Source: CAXXHQ01 sp963665265 (lineage in GTDB: Bacteria; Planctomycetota; Planctomycetia; Pirellulales; Thermoguttaceae). Taken from it: 64,000 bases of DNA. Shown in pieces: positions 34,907 to 43,802 of the stretch. Location of the stretch: assembly GCA_963665265.2 (NCBI GenBank), contig CAXXHQ010000001.1, positions 496,001 to 560,000 on the forward strand. The letters are read 5' to 3'. The number at the start of each line of letters is the position of its first letter. Within the stretch, counting starts at the first letter, position 1. The position numbers and the translations under genes were made by a program. The notes under the pieces are model-generated. The model was not told where the DNA came from. It ran no database searches and worked only from the letters and a program-made list of their open reading frames with translations.

Positions 34907-35554
34907 ATGGGCCGACGCGCGCTGCCGAAAATCGATCCGACACTGGACCTTTCCGACCGCCTCAAGACCTTCGAGCAATTGCCGAACCCCTGGGAGCCCG
35001 CTCTCCTTTTCGGCCGAACCGCTCCGCTCGAAGTCGAGGTCGGCTCGGGCAAGGGACTCTTTATTCGCAACGCCGCCCAGGCCGCTCCAGACGCCAATTT
35101 CCTCGGCATTGAAATGGCCGGCAAATACGCCCGCTACGCCGCCGTTCAGCTTGTAAAACGTGACGTTCGGAACGCCGTCATGGTCAGCGGCGACGGCCTC
35201 CGCGTTTTCGCCGAGCTGATTCCCGACAATTCCCTACGCGCCGTCCACGTCTATTTTCCTGATCCCTGGTGGAAGCGCGCCCATCGCCCGAGACGCGTCA
35301 TGCGCGACTCATTCCTCCGCGACGTGCAACGCACGCTTATGCCGGGGGGAAAGCTCCACTTCTGGACCGACGTGGAGGAATACTTTCAATCGACGCTCGC
35401 GTTGATTGCCAAGTGCGTCTCCCTGGAAGGCCCCTTCGAGGTTCCGGAAAGAGCGCCGGAGCACGATCTCGACTACCGCACTCACTTTGAGCGCCGGATG
35501 CGCATGCACGACGAACCGATCTATCGTTCGGAGTTCCGTAAGCCTACGCAGTGA
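34907..35554 (+). CDS. trmB: tRNA (guanine-N7-)-methyltransferase
   Basis: A protein of 215 residues. The SAM-binding VEVGSGKGLFI, the GIEMAGKYA acidic motif and the family signature VYFPDPWWKRAHRPRR are all present. It methylates G46 in the variable loop of tRNAs. It lies 20 bp after the FabZ-like gene, so the two may be co-transcribed, though their roles are unrelated. Confidence 0.95.
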   Translation: MGRRALPKIDPTLDLSDRLKTFEQLPNPWEPALLFGRTAPLEVEVGSGKGLFIRNAAQAAPDANFLGIEMAGKYARYAAVQLVKRDVRNAVMVSGDGLRVFAELIPDNSLRAVHVYFPDPWWKRAHRPRRVMRDSFLRDVQRTLMPGGKLHFWTDVEEYFQSTLALIAKCVSLEGPFEVPERAPEHDLDYRTHFERRMRMHDEPIYRSEFRKPTQ

Positions 35555-35812
35555 GGTCCGGAGCGGTCGTTTCTACGTTCGGCAAGAACTGCGTCTTCGA
35601 TCGGCGGAAAGCGCCGCTCGGTCTCCTTCGATTTTTCTATTGCCGGAGTTTCGCTCAATCTGCGATCGCTCGAACCGCTTACGAATTAAACGGTTACGAA
35701 GAAACGCCGGCATTCCCGACGATTCTTTTTCATTCGGCGCCGCGATTGCTTATTTGACAGACGGCTAATCCTGCGCGTTCGCGCGTCACACTCGTTTCAT
35801 TCGACGAACCAA

Positions 35813-36295
35813 ATGCAAATCAGTCAACTTATCAGCGGATTATCATCCGGCACGACGCTCGGCAAACACGGCGGAGGCTCGACGGCGGAAAAGACGACCG
35901 CCGGAGTCCTTGAGAAATTGACGGGCACGTCGAAGTCGACGAACGCAAAAATCGCCGAAATCGCGAAAAAGTACGATGTGACCGACATTTCGCCGACCGA
36001 GTTTTCGCAGATGTTGCAAGAATTGCGATCTTCGGGCGCGCTCTCCGAAAAAGATTTGCAAGAACTGTCGGCCGTGCGCGCCGATCTCGAAAGCCAAGGC
36101 GTCAACTCCGAAAAGTCGATCAATCTCGTCGAATTCTATGCAAATCGGGTCGAATCGTTGCAAACGCAAACGCAAACGACCACGGACGCGGCCCAAAAAG
36201 CGACGCTCTCGTCGGCGAAGCAACGCCTGGAATGGATGCAGAAATTCGCCTCGGCCCACGCCTCCGATTCCGTCGGACTGGACCTCGCGGCTTAG
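35813..36295 (+). CDS. Hypothetical protein, helical
   Basis: A protein of 160 residues with no signal peptide or membrane helix. The first ~35 residues are Gly/Ser/Thr-rich; the rest is mostly helical and charged (AKIAEIAKKYDVTD, EFSQMLQELRSSGALSEKDLQEL, SAKQRLEWMQKFAS). Its layout is somewhat like small proteins of export or flagellar systems, but I do not recognise it. No clear ribosome-binding site precedes the ATG. It faces the next gene with only 15 bp between stops. Confidence 0.5.
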   Translation: MQISQLISGLSSGTTLGKHGGGSTAEKTTAGVLEKLTGTSKSTNAKIAEIAKKYDVTDISPTEFSQMLQELRSSGALSEKDLQELSAVRADLESQGVNSEKSINLVEFYANRVESLQTQTQTTTDAAQKATLSSAKQRLEWMQKFASAHASDSVGLDLAA

Positions 36296-36310
36296 AACGA
36301 CGGCGCGTCT

Positions 36311-37621
36311 CTACATCGACTTCTTGCGATAGAAGAGAACGTTCAGCTTCGAATTCGTCGGATGGCTGACGGAGTAAGTCTCGACCATGTCGCTTAACCG
36401 CATCAGAATCCACGGTTGCGTGTGATGGTAGCCGTTCTTAGTGAAGACTAGATCGTCGGCGACGTACACCGCCACATGCATGGCGACGCCTTCGCCGTCG
36501 GCGACGAACACGATGTCGCCCAACTGCGACGGTTTGGAAATGGCGTAGTAATCGCGAACGAGCGTTTCGTGCACGAACCCCATATCGGCGAAACGATCGT
36601 CCGGGGTCACGTTCAGGGAATTGAAGGCGGACCAAAAGCAATCTTGCCGGACAGACGTCGGATCGAGCGACGGATTAGGATACTTAAACAAATGAGTTCG
36701 CATGAACGTCGGAAGCAGATAAATCACGTTGACGTTCCAGCCGCCTTCCACATTCTTCGCCGAGTTAAGCAGGGGCAGGATGTCCTTTCGATCGGCTCCG
36801 ACGCCCCAATATGCCGCCGCCTCTTTGACGTCGGCGTTCGCGTCCAATTGGAGTCGCGCAAAGATCGCCGACTTACGGGACATTGCTTTGATGAAACGCG
36901 TTTGTTCGGCCGGGTCGCCGATTTTTCGCAATGCCGCGTCTTTATCCATGAAAATCCAGATATCCGGATCGCCGTTTTGATACAACAGACTGCGGAAGAG
37001 TTTCGCGGACGACTCCGACAGGCCGCTTTCGGCGATAATTTTCTCCAGCATTTCAGTACGAAACCAAACCGGCTGGAATTGTTCGTTCGCCGCTCCGACC
37101 GCTTCGACGACTTTCTCGTACACTTTCGACCGAGTTCTCGGACTCAAACTTAAAATCAGTTCGTCGTCGGGCGCGACGCTGATCGCATCCACTTCGTCGC
37201 GCCATGCCGAAAGAGGAATCTTATCGACGAGCGACTCGGAAGCGCCGATAGACTTTAAAAACGCGATCGCTTTCGGGCGATCCATCTTCTTAAACATCCA
37301 GCGCGTCGGAGCCAAATCTTTCGGCGGCAAAACGACGAACTCGTCCGGCAAATCAATGAGAACGTTCGCGCAGAGCAAACGCCCCCAAGGACCGGGATTC
37401 GCCTCGTAAACCTGACCTCCAAGAGCTTCGTCCGAGTGCGGAGTCGCCAACTTTGTCTCCGCCTCCAGTTCGCCTCGCGAATAAATCCACGTCGCAAAAA
37501 CCGCGAAGCTTAAGCTCGGCACGATCATCGCCGTCAGTATTAGCGCAAGCATCCAACGAGAGAGCTTGAGATAGACCGCTTGAACCGGTTCTTTGATCGG
37601 CATGTGCATGGGTGCGCTCAT
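36311..37621 (-). CDS. Membrane-anchored NlpC/P60-like protein
   Basis: A protein of 436 residues. One membrane helix at ~22-48 precedes a long extracytoplasmic region. Near the C-terminus, RQDCFWSAFNSLN, GDIVFVADGEGVAMHVAVYV and VFTKNG match the order Cys nucleophile, GDIVFF strand and catalytic His of NlpC/P60-like peptidases and amidases. It could cut peptidoglycan stems or related amides. The middle ~200 residues are unassigned. The start is the first ATG (37621) after a TTG; no clear ribosome-binding site is visible. Confidence 0.55.
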   Translation of the reverse strand: MSAPMHMPIKEPVQAVYLKLSRWMLALILTAMIVPSLSFAVFATWIYSRGELEAETKLATPHSDEALGGQVYEANPGPWGRLLCANVLIDLPDEFVVLPPKDLAPTRWMFKKMDRPKAIAFLKSIGASESLVDKIPLSAWRDEVDAISVAPDDELILSLSPRTRSKVYEKVVEAVGAANEQFQPVWFRTEMLEKIIAESGLSESSAKLFRSLLYQNGDPDIWIFMDKDAALRKIGDPAEQTRFIKAMSRKSAIFARLQLDANADVKEAAAYWGVGADRKDILPLLNSAKNVEGGWNVNVIYLLPTFMRTHLFKYPNPSLDPTSVRQDCFWSAFNSLNVTPDDRFADMGFVHETLVRDYYAISKPSQLGDIVFVADGEGVAMHVAVYVADDLVFTKNGYHHTQPWILMRLSDMVETYSVSHPTNSKLNVLFYRKKSM

Positions 37622-38142
37622 CAAGAAAGTAAGGCCGAAAAATATGCCCTATTCCATAGCACGAAGTTGACGACAATCCGATTCACGCGTCGTTTGGGTT
37701 CAACGAAAGACGATTTAACGCGAAATCGTCGTCTGGCCTCGACGAAATCGCCAGTCTTTCCAATTGACGTCAACCGCAATTAGCATCTGCCTGCAATCGA
37801 TCAAGGTGGGATATTTCGATTGCGTTCGCTGCGATTCAGCAGCTTTTTTAAGTCTAGCTTCGGCTGACGATTAATTCCATACAATCCCCCGTGGATTAGG
37901 GAGATATTTTACCAAACCTGCACATTTATTACTCCGAGCATTTAACCCCGAACGCATCCCGAAGTATCGAAGGAAATCGATAAATCGTCGAAACGTCTCG
38001 TTTTTCTCGGATGTTTTTGCGCGGTCCATGCGCAAAAAAAAGACTGCGAACAAAAATGTCCGCAGTCCTTAGTTCAAAACTTGGCTGAGATTGCCGTTTT
38101 TTTCGGTTATTCCGGAAAAAACGATCTTTCGCAATTAGTTCG
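37622..38142. other. 520-bp gap, terminator at right
   Basis: No gene is seen. The right part has the minus-strand terminator at 38033-38069. The left part would hold the promoter of the NlpC/P60-like gene. Confidence 0.45.
38033..38069 (-). terminator. Terminator after the double PEP-CTERM gene
   Basis: Read on the minus strand, GGACTGCG and CGCAGTC form a stem with an inner ACA/TGT part, followed by TTTTTTTT. Confidence 0.8.
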
Positions 38143-39876
38143 CTACTTCCGGCGAGCGATCCGGCGCCAGGCTACAGCGCAGCCGACCAAGGCTAGCGTC
38201 GCCCAAGTCGTCGGTTCGGGAACTGCCGAAAAACGCAAAGTCGTTTCCGCAGTCACCCCGCCATAAGTCAACGAACCGGTGAAATAGTTTAAATCGGCCA
38301 TACCAGCCAGCGACGCATCCAAGACTTCTTGGTCGGTATAACCCGATTGCGAGTAGGCCGCAAAAGCCATCCCGAAAACGCCGACGACGTCGGTGATCAG
38401 GTTGTCTGAATGCGCGGCGTCCCACGCCTCGATTGTCCCGGCGGTAACCGCCGTGCCGTCCGCGGCGTAAGCTACTCGCTTCGCGGCGTCCAACGTCGTC
38501 GGCGGCGTCAAGGCGTACAAATAATTGTCGTAACCATGTCCGTCCATCGTCACTGACTCGGCGCTGATGTTCGCCAAGCTTAGAGTCTCTCCGGCCGAAG
38601 CCGAAATGTGATAGATGAACGACGAGCGATGCCCGTACTCGTTGGTTCCGCCGGCCACGCCTTGCCAACTCGCAAAACCGGTCGCCAAGGCCTCGTAAAC
38701 GGGACGAATGTCGCTCTCGCCGCCCGTCGCGCTCAATTGCACGTATTGAGCGTTGCCCGTTCCAAGCGTGGTTTGATCGGACATCACCGCCGCGAGGGCG
38801 TTCGCCCACCACGCCGAATAACTCGTAGCGCTTGAGTAAATATTCGGGGCGTCGGCTCCGACCAACGTGAGCGTCGCAGCCTGAGCGGAAGCGCCAATCC
38901 CCAAAACCGCAACCATCGTCAACGCGGTCGCGAGCTTCGCCGAGCGTTTTCGAAGGGAGAGCAATCCGACCGCCGCGCCGACGCATAAGACGGCCAACGT
39001 CGTCGGTTCGGGAACGGCGAAGTTCACCACGTCGCCGCCGTTATACACGCTCGTCTGTAAATAATCGACGTAGCTCGTGCTGTTCGCCGTGCTAGATCCT
39101 AGTCCGAGCTGAACGCTCGACACTTTCGCGCCGTCACCGAAAAGCAAAGCGTCCCAGTCGTAGGTCACGGCGCCGACGGTCGTGGTCAACGTCTTTAACT
39201 GATTGATTGAATACTTCGTTCCGGTCAGACTCACCATGGCGCCGTTTCCCGACTGCTTATAGACGTACCAGATTTTGCTGTCGGCGTTCAAATCCGCGGT
39301 CGTCCAGACGTTTGCGGCAGGGGTGGCGTCCCAATTCACAAGGACCAAGTCCCAGGCCGATTCACCGGAGCGCAAGGCCGTGAAGCCGGATTGCGAAGCG
39401 CTCCAGGCGGTCGATTGCACGCCGATTTTCAGGCAGGCCGTTTCCGCCGTCGAGTTCGTATAGTAGGCGTACTTCGCCGAGAAGCCATCGGCCCAGCTCG
39501 AGGTCGCCGTGCTGGAGGCGAAACCGCTCGTGCTGACCGCGCTTAACGTCGCCTTGCTATACCCGCCGCCCGTCGAAGTCTTCGACAACTTCAGAGCGCC
39601 GTCCGAAACGTAACCCGAGGCGTCCGTCGGAGTCGCCGAGGCGGCGACGACCGAAATCATCTGCGCGATCGTCGCGTCGTCCGCGGCGGTCGCCGTCTGG
39701 CCGGGTTTGCCGTAGCGAGTCAACGTCGAGCCGACCAAATCGGCTCCCGTCGCCGAACGGGTATCGTCCGAATACCAACCTTTATCTCCGATACTGCTTA
39801 CGGTGATCGGCGAAGCGAACGCCGAAGCGGCCGTAAACAGCAAAACGACGAACAATAATTCGCATATTTTTTTCAT
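38143..39876 (-). CDS. Fusion of two PEP-CTERM secreted proteins
   Basis: A protein of 577 residues in one open frame. Part one (1-314): signal peptide (1-21), a Ser/Thr-rich domain, then a full PEP-CTERM tail, VPEPTT at 288-293, a hydrophobic helix and a basic cluster LRKRSAK. Part two starts at once: a hydrophobic run and ASAQA cleavage site (~315-334), a second Ser/Ala-rich domain, then VPEPTTW at 552-558, a helix and RRIARRK at the end. PEP-CTERM tails are normally C-terminal and are cut by an exosortase, so an internal one followed by a signal peptide is abnormal. The gene most likely arose from two adjacent genes by loss of the stop-start region. Confidence 0.75.
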   Translation of the reverse strand: MKKICELLFVVLLFTAASAFASPITVSSIGDKGWYSDDTRSATGADLVGSTLTRYGKPGQTATAADDATIAQMISVVAASATPTDASGYVSDGALKLSKTSTGGGYSKATLSAVSTSGFASSTATSSWADGFSAKYAYYTNSTAETACLKIGVQSTAWSASQSGFTALRSGESAWDLVLVNWDATPAANVWTTADLNADSKIWYVYKQSGNGAMVSLTGTKYSINQLKTLTTTVGAVTYDWDALLFGDGAKVSSVQLGLGSSTANSTSYVDYLQTSVYNGGDVVNFAVPEPTTLAVLCVGAAVGLLSLRKRSAKLATALTMVAVLGIGASAQAATLTLVGADAPNIYSSATSYSAWWANALAAVMSDQTTLGTGNAQYVQLSATGGESDIRPVYEALATGFASWQGVAGGTNEYGHRSSFIYHISASAGETLSLANISAESVTMDGHGYDNYLYALTPPTTLDAAKRVAYAADGTAVTAGTIEAWDAAHSDNLITDVVGVFGMAFAAYSQSGYTDQEVLDASLAGMADLNYFTGSLTYGGVTAETTLRFSAVPEPTTWATLALVGCAVAWRRIARRK

Positions 39877-40343
39877 GACTATGACCTACCTGTAAAAAAT
39901 GACTTCGTTGAACCGTTCCGCCGCGTGACGAAAACTCGCCGCATCGCAGGCCAAAACGTTTCTATCCGATTGCTCCGCGCGACGACGTCCTTGCGCCGCT
40001 AGGACAAGAAATCGCAACCGCTCCGATTGCGAACCGAGGAAAAGCAAAGCCGAAAGAATGTAACGCGATTCAAGGACGATAGAAAGAACGCCGCATCATC
40101 CGCGTTATTCGGCTAAATTGAATCGCTGCCTCGTTTGCGTCATCTATTTAAGAACACGGTCGATTATACGCAACCGGTCAATGTCAAAAAAATAAAGAAA
40201 TCCGCCAGAAAGCATTTCATGCTATTTTAACGAGCGCATTCGGCTTCCGTCAAGAAATTCGGCCTCATTCCCCCCAAAAAACATCGGGACGAAAGCCACG
40301 CGGCCTTCGTCCCGAATTTATTCGACGTATTCGCGCTGAGCGA
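39877..40343. other. 467-bp gap between PEP-CTERM gene and purF
   Basis: It contains the upstream region of the double PEP-CTERM gene and the purF terminator at 40274-40316. No gene is seen. Confidence 0.5.
40274..40316 (-). terminator. Terminator after purF
   Basis: A stem of CGGGACGAA/TTCGTCCCG with an inner GGCC/GGCC-like part is followed on the minus strand by TGTTTTTT. Confidence 0.82.
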
Positions 40344-41921
40344 TTACTTGCGGCAGCCAACCGCTTCATACGTTCGGCCAACGACTTTGTTTCGGAAGTT
40401 TTCCATCGCTATATCGGCCAAGCGGCGTCCGCACGGCGTGGGGTACTCGCCGGTGATGCACGCGCGGCAAAGCGACTCTTCGCCGAGTCCGACCGATCGG
40501 GCGATCGCGTCCGCCGGAAGATAGCGTAGCGAATCAGCGCCCAATTTCGCCGCCATCGCCGCCTCGATCTCCCGCGTCAGCGGACCGTCTTGCAAGAACT
40601 TCGGCGCGAATAGTTCATTGACGGTGGACATATCGATCCCGTAAAAGCAGGGGGCGATAATCGGGGGACATGCCACGCGAACGTGAATTTCCTTGGGACG
40701 ACCAAGTTGACGAATGCGTTGCAAGAGAACCGTCAACGTCGTGGCGCGAACGATCGAATCTTCGACCAACAAGACGCGTTTCCCTTCCAACACTTCGCGC
40801 AACGGAGTGTATTTCGTCTCAGCTTTGCGTCGACGGTCGCCGCTCCCCTCGATGAAGGTTCGACCGCTATATCGATTGCGAATCAAACCTTCGACGCAGG
40901 GGATTCGCAGCGAGTAGGCCATCGCATCGGCGGCCGCCTTGCTCGTGTCGGGAACAGGCACCACGACCGTATCGCCGTCGATGGGCACCGTCTCCAACAA
41001 CGCCAACTCGATGCCCAGCGCCTTTCGTGAAAGATAAACGCTCCGGTCGTCCAACGTGCTGGCCACGTTGGCGAAATAAATCCACTCGAAGAAGCAATGG
41101 GCGGAATGCTCCGATTCGGCGAAGCGTTGAATCTCGATGTTGCCGTCCGAGATAATGATCGCGCATCCCGGGGGAACCGATTTAATTCGATCGGGGGCGA
41201 ATCCCAAATTGAGCAACGCCACGCTTTCGCTCGCCGCGGCGAACAACGGTCCGTCGATCGCGTAGCAGAGCGGCTTGATTCCCAAGGGATCGCGGGCGAC
41301 GAACATGTTCCCCAACGCGTCGAGAAAGACGATGCTGTACGCTCCGTCGAACTTCTTGGCGAAGCGTTTGCAAATATCGAGCAGCGGAACGGCCGAACTC
41401 GAGGCCAAGGCTTGGCTGATCGAGTGCATGATGACTTCCGTGTCGGTTTCGCGAGCCAGATAGTTATTTTCGTTGTCCAACAGCTCTTCGCGAAGTTCGC
41501 CGTAGTTGGCCAACTGTCCGTTGAAGGCGAAGCTGAACCATTTGTGTTTTTTAATATGGTGCCGTTCGAAGGGTTGCGCGTAGCTCCGATCGTCGGCTCC
41601 GCAGGTGGCGTAGCGGACATGCCCGATCGCCGCTCGGCCGGCGTACTCGCGCATGATGCTTTCGCATTCGGCCCGATGACTGAGGCGAAAGACCTCGCTG
41701 ACGCTTCCCACGTTTTTGAACGTGTCGATCAACTGGTTTCGGCTCGGGTTGTAGGTGGTGATGCCGGCCGCGAGTTGTCCCCGATTCTGGATGTCGAGCA
41801 ACATTCTCGGCATCAACCGAGAAACGTCGTCCGGGCCTTGCTCAGGACAGAGCGTGCTCACGCCTCGGCCGGAAAGATGATACACAGCGGCTACGCCACA
41901 TTCGTCGTGCAGTTCGCTCAT
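40344..41921 (-). CDS. purF: Amidophosphoribosyltransferase
   Basis: A protein of 525 residues. After a seven-residue propeptide (MSELHDE) comes Cys8, the glutaminase nucleophile (CGVAAVY). GHVRYAT, FAFNGQLAN and ETDTEVIMH follow in the glutaminase domain; the PRPP site is VLLVEDSIVRATT in the synthase domain. It makes 5-phosphoribosylamine from PRPP and glutamine, the first purine step, before PurD. Small differences from common PurF (GHVRYATCGADDRSYAQPF) place it in a divergent branch. It is monocistronic with its own terminator. Confidence 0.95.
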   Translation of the reverse strand: MSELHDECGVAAVYHLSGRGVSTLCPEQGPDDVSRLMPRMLLDIQNRGQLAAGITTYNPSRNQLIDTFKNVGSVSEVFRLSHRAECESIMREYAGRAAIGHVRYATCGADDRSYAQPFERHHIKKHKWFSFAFNGQLANYGELREELLDNENNYLARETDTEVIMHSISQALASSSAVPLLDICKRFAKKFDGAYSIVFLDALGNMFVARDPLGIKPLCYAIDGPLFAAASESVALLNLGFAPDRIKSVPPGCAIIISDGNIEIQRFAESEHSAHCFFEWIYFANVASTLDDRSVYLSRKALGIELALLETVPIDGDTVVVPVPDTSKAAADAMAYSLRIPCVEGLIRNRYSGRTFIEGSGDRRRKAETKYTPLREVLEGKRVLLVEDSIVRATTLTVLLQRIRQLGRPKEIHVRVACPPIIAPCFYGIDMSTVNELFAPKFLQDGPLTREIEAAMAAKLGADSLRYLPADAIARSVGLGEESLCRACITGEYPTPCGRRLADIAMENFRNKVVGRTYEAVGCRK

Positions 41922-42324
41922 AGCAGGAAGCCCGCCATCCTTGGTTCAGAAGCTGTAGTGGGGTGGGAGGGATTCGGAGACGGGCGCTCATCGCGACGAA
42001 AAACAACTGATGCAAAGGCCGATCTTGTCGCAAGCCGCCGTCTCGTCAAGTACTCTATTGTATTTGCTGAACAGTATTCTCACAATCAACCGAATCTGGG
42101 GGGACGAAGTTTTCCGTCTCAAAACCGCTGGGAGGTCGACCGATCGCGACGATTATTCCTTACATGACAAAGAGATACGTTTTAGAAACGCATGCCGCGA
42201 TTTATGAAAGTTCCGTCAAAACGAAGCTTGCGCGATTCTCTCGCTTGACTTTAAGCGTCTTGCATCGATAATAGGGGTCGGTCGGGTCGCGAAAACGTGG
42301 TTTTTCAGCTTAACGAGGCATTCC
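41922..42324. other. 403-bp divergent upstream region
   Basis: It lies between purF (minus) and the Cys-rich secreted protein gene (plus). It holds the strong plus-strand promoter at 42245-42272. No gene is convincing. Confidence 0.5.
42245..42272 (+). promoter_or_regulatory. Strong sigma-70-type promoter of the Cys-rich/PEP-CTERM cluster
   Basis: TTGACT, a 16-bp spacer and GATAAT, about 50 bp before the GTG start of the first gene of the four-gene cluster. I see no clear Zur-type palindrome next to it. Confidence 0.7.
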
Positions 42325-42714
42325 GTGTCGCGTTCCGTCCGCTCTTTATCCGCATGGTTTCTCCTTTCGCTTTTTACGGTCCTTTCCGTATCCGGCGAAA
42401 GCTGGCATCTTTTGCCGGGCTTGAACCATTGCGAATGCGCGGAAGGCGCTTCTTCGTGCGATTTCGGCCGCTCTCTTGGTTGCTCCGATTCGCAGCACGA
42501 CGCATCGCCGGCATGGCGCGTCTCGGCGAAAAACGCCGATTCCGACTGTCCCCTTTGTAAATTCTTCACGCAATCGCAAAGCGACGTCGTCGCCCGCTTT
42601 AACGCCATCGAGGCGTTGAACGTCGAAGGGCTTTCCGCGACGCCAAACCCAACCGCGTCCCGCTTCACTCCCGCGGCGAATCGATGCCGCGCGCCCCCCT
42701 GCTCTCTCGCCTAG
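42325..42714 (+). CDS. Secreted Cys-rich protein
   Basis: A protein of 129 residues. A signal peptide (~1-25) is followed by WHLLPGLNHCECAEG, then a Cys-containing linker and DCPLCKFFTQSQ. The paired blocks, His/Cys after LLPGL and a CPxC before FF.Q, resemble small secreted proteins of the HLLPG...CPxC type seen in planctomycetes. Cys and His could bind metal. The GTG start has GAGG six bases upstream and a strong promoter near. It opens a cluster with a prepilin-like gene and two PEP-CTERM genes. No function is known to me. Confidence 0.62.
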   Translation: MSRSVRSLSAWFLLSLFTVLSVSGESWHLLPGLNHCECAEGASSCDFGRSLGCSDSQHDASPAWRVSAKNADSDCPLCKFFTQSQSDVVARFNAIEALNVEGLSATPNPTASRFTPAANRCRAPPCSLA

Positions 42715-43051
42715 GGTAAAGCTCGGCATAGCGTCTCCCGGCAAGGAGGCGCCGCGCAGGAGCGCCATTTTCATGGCTTCATCGGCGCTAAAAAGCCGTC
42801 CTTCAAACGATTCGGTCGCTTCCGTTTGCGCCGCGATCGTTCGGCAGCGCGCCGCATAGACGTTTTTCGTTCATCGTCGATTTCGCATCGCTCTTTCGCG
42901 CTGCGCGTCGATCCTTGCGCAATCTCCTTGAAAAACTCCGCTCGCGGTCCGTGATTGGAAATTATCGCGGCCCGACCGCCCGATCGTTTCGGCACGGCCG
43001 CGACGGTTTTTTCGAGAGAATTCCCTCCCCTTCCCGCAAAAGGAAATAGCC
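42715..43051. other. 337-bp gap with hairpin before the prepilin-like gene
   Basis: No gene is seen. Near its right end is a hairpin with a T-run (42965-43010). Confidence 0.4.
42965..43010 (+). terminator. Possible attenuator or internal terminator
   Basis: TCGCGGCC at 42965-42972 pairs with GGCCGCGA at 42996-43003, followed by CGGTTTTTT. The large loop makes it weak. It could separate the Cys-rich gene from the prepilin-like gene or reduce read-through. Confidence 0.45.
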
Positions 43052-43726
43052 ATGCCGCGCAAGAGCGGATTCACGCTCGTGGAATTGCTCGTAGTCATCG
43101 CGATTCTCGGAATCATGTTTTCGCTGCTGATGCCGGCGATTCAAGCGTCCCGGGAGGCGAGCCGCCGCGCGCAATGCGCAAACAACTTGCACCAACTCGG
43201 CGTGGGCCTAATTAATTACGCCGAATCGAACGCGGGCAAGTTTCCCCGTTCCAATTGCTCGTCGGACATATCCGCCGACAAGCTTTGGATCAACACGATG
43301 AAGCCGTATCTAGAAAACGTCAACCAGATCCGCATATGCCCGAAGGACATGAAAGGCCCCGACCGGCATGCGGCCGACTTGACGAGCTACTTAATGAACG
43401 ACTACGTCGCCGACCCGGATACTCCAGGCGCAATCACGAACATTTGGAAAATGCACAGCACGTCCAAAACGGTCGCGTTGTTCGAATGCGCGAAGTCGCT
43501 TTCCTTAACCGCTTCGTGCTATGAACATGTCCACGCTTACGAATGGTTCACGAAGACCAACGTTTCGAAAAAGAAAGTCTTCGACGCCATCCGATCCGAG
43601 GTTCAAGTCGATCGTCACGGCGGCTGCTCGAACTATTTGTATTGCGACGGACACGTCGAGTCGATCGCCGACTCGCAGATAAAAGAATGGGCCGACGAAG
43701 GAACGAACTTCGCCAAGCCCAACTAA
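43052..43726 (+). CDS. DUF1559-like prepilin-type protein
   Basis: A protein of 224 residues. It begins with a type IV prepilin signal, GFTLVELLVVIAILGIM, with the cleavage Gly at 6, then SREASRRAQCANNLHQLG, the hallmark of DUF1559 proteins of planctomycetes. It ends with a LYCDGHVESI segment, the DG motif typical of the family. At 224 residues it is shorter than most DUF1559 proteins (~300). It is probably assembled or held at the membrane by type II secretion or pilus machinery. Its place between the Cys-rich protein and two PEP-CTERM genes suggests a shared surface function. Confidence 0.85.
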   Translation: MPRKSGFTLVELLVVIAILGIMFSLLMPAIQASREASRRAQCANNLHQLGVGLINYAESNAGKFPRSNCSSDISADKLWINTMKPYLENVNQIRICPKDMKGPDRHAADLTSYLMNDYVADPDTPGAITNIWKMHSTSKTVALFECAKSLSLTASCYEHVHAYEWFTKTNVSKKKVFDAIRSEVQVDRHGGCSNYLYCDGHVESIADSQIKEWADEGTNFAKPN

Positions 43727-43802
43727 CCCCTTCAGCAAAACTTATATTTTTCATCCCTCAATCTCCTCACGGAGGCAGCGCTCTTTAAAAGGATTATTTA
43801 CC

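Noticed and set aside
41097..42167. Plus-strand open frame of 356 codons across purF
   Set aside because: It is antisense to a clear purF and has no start signals.
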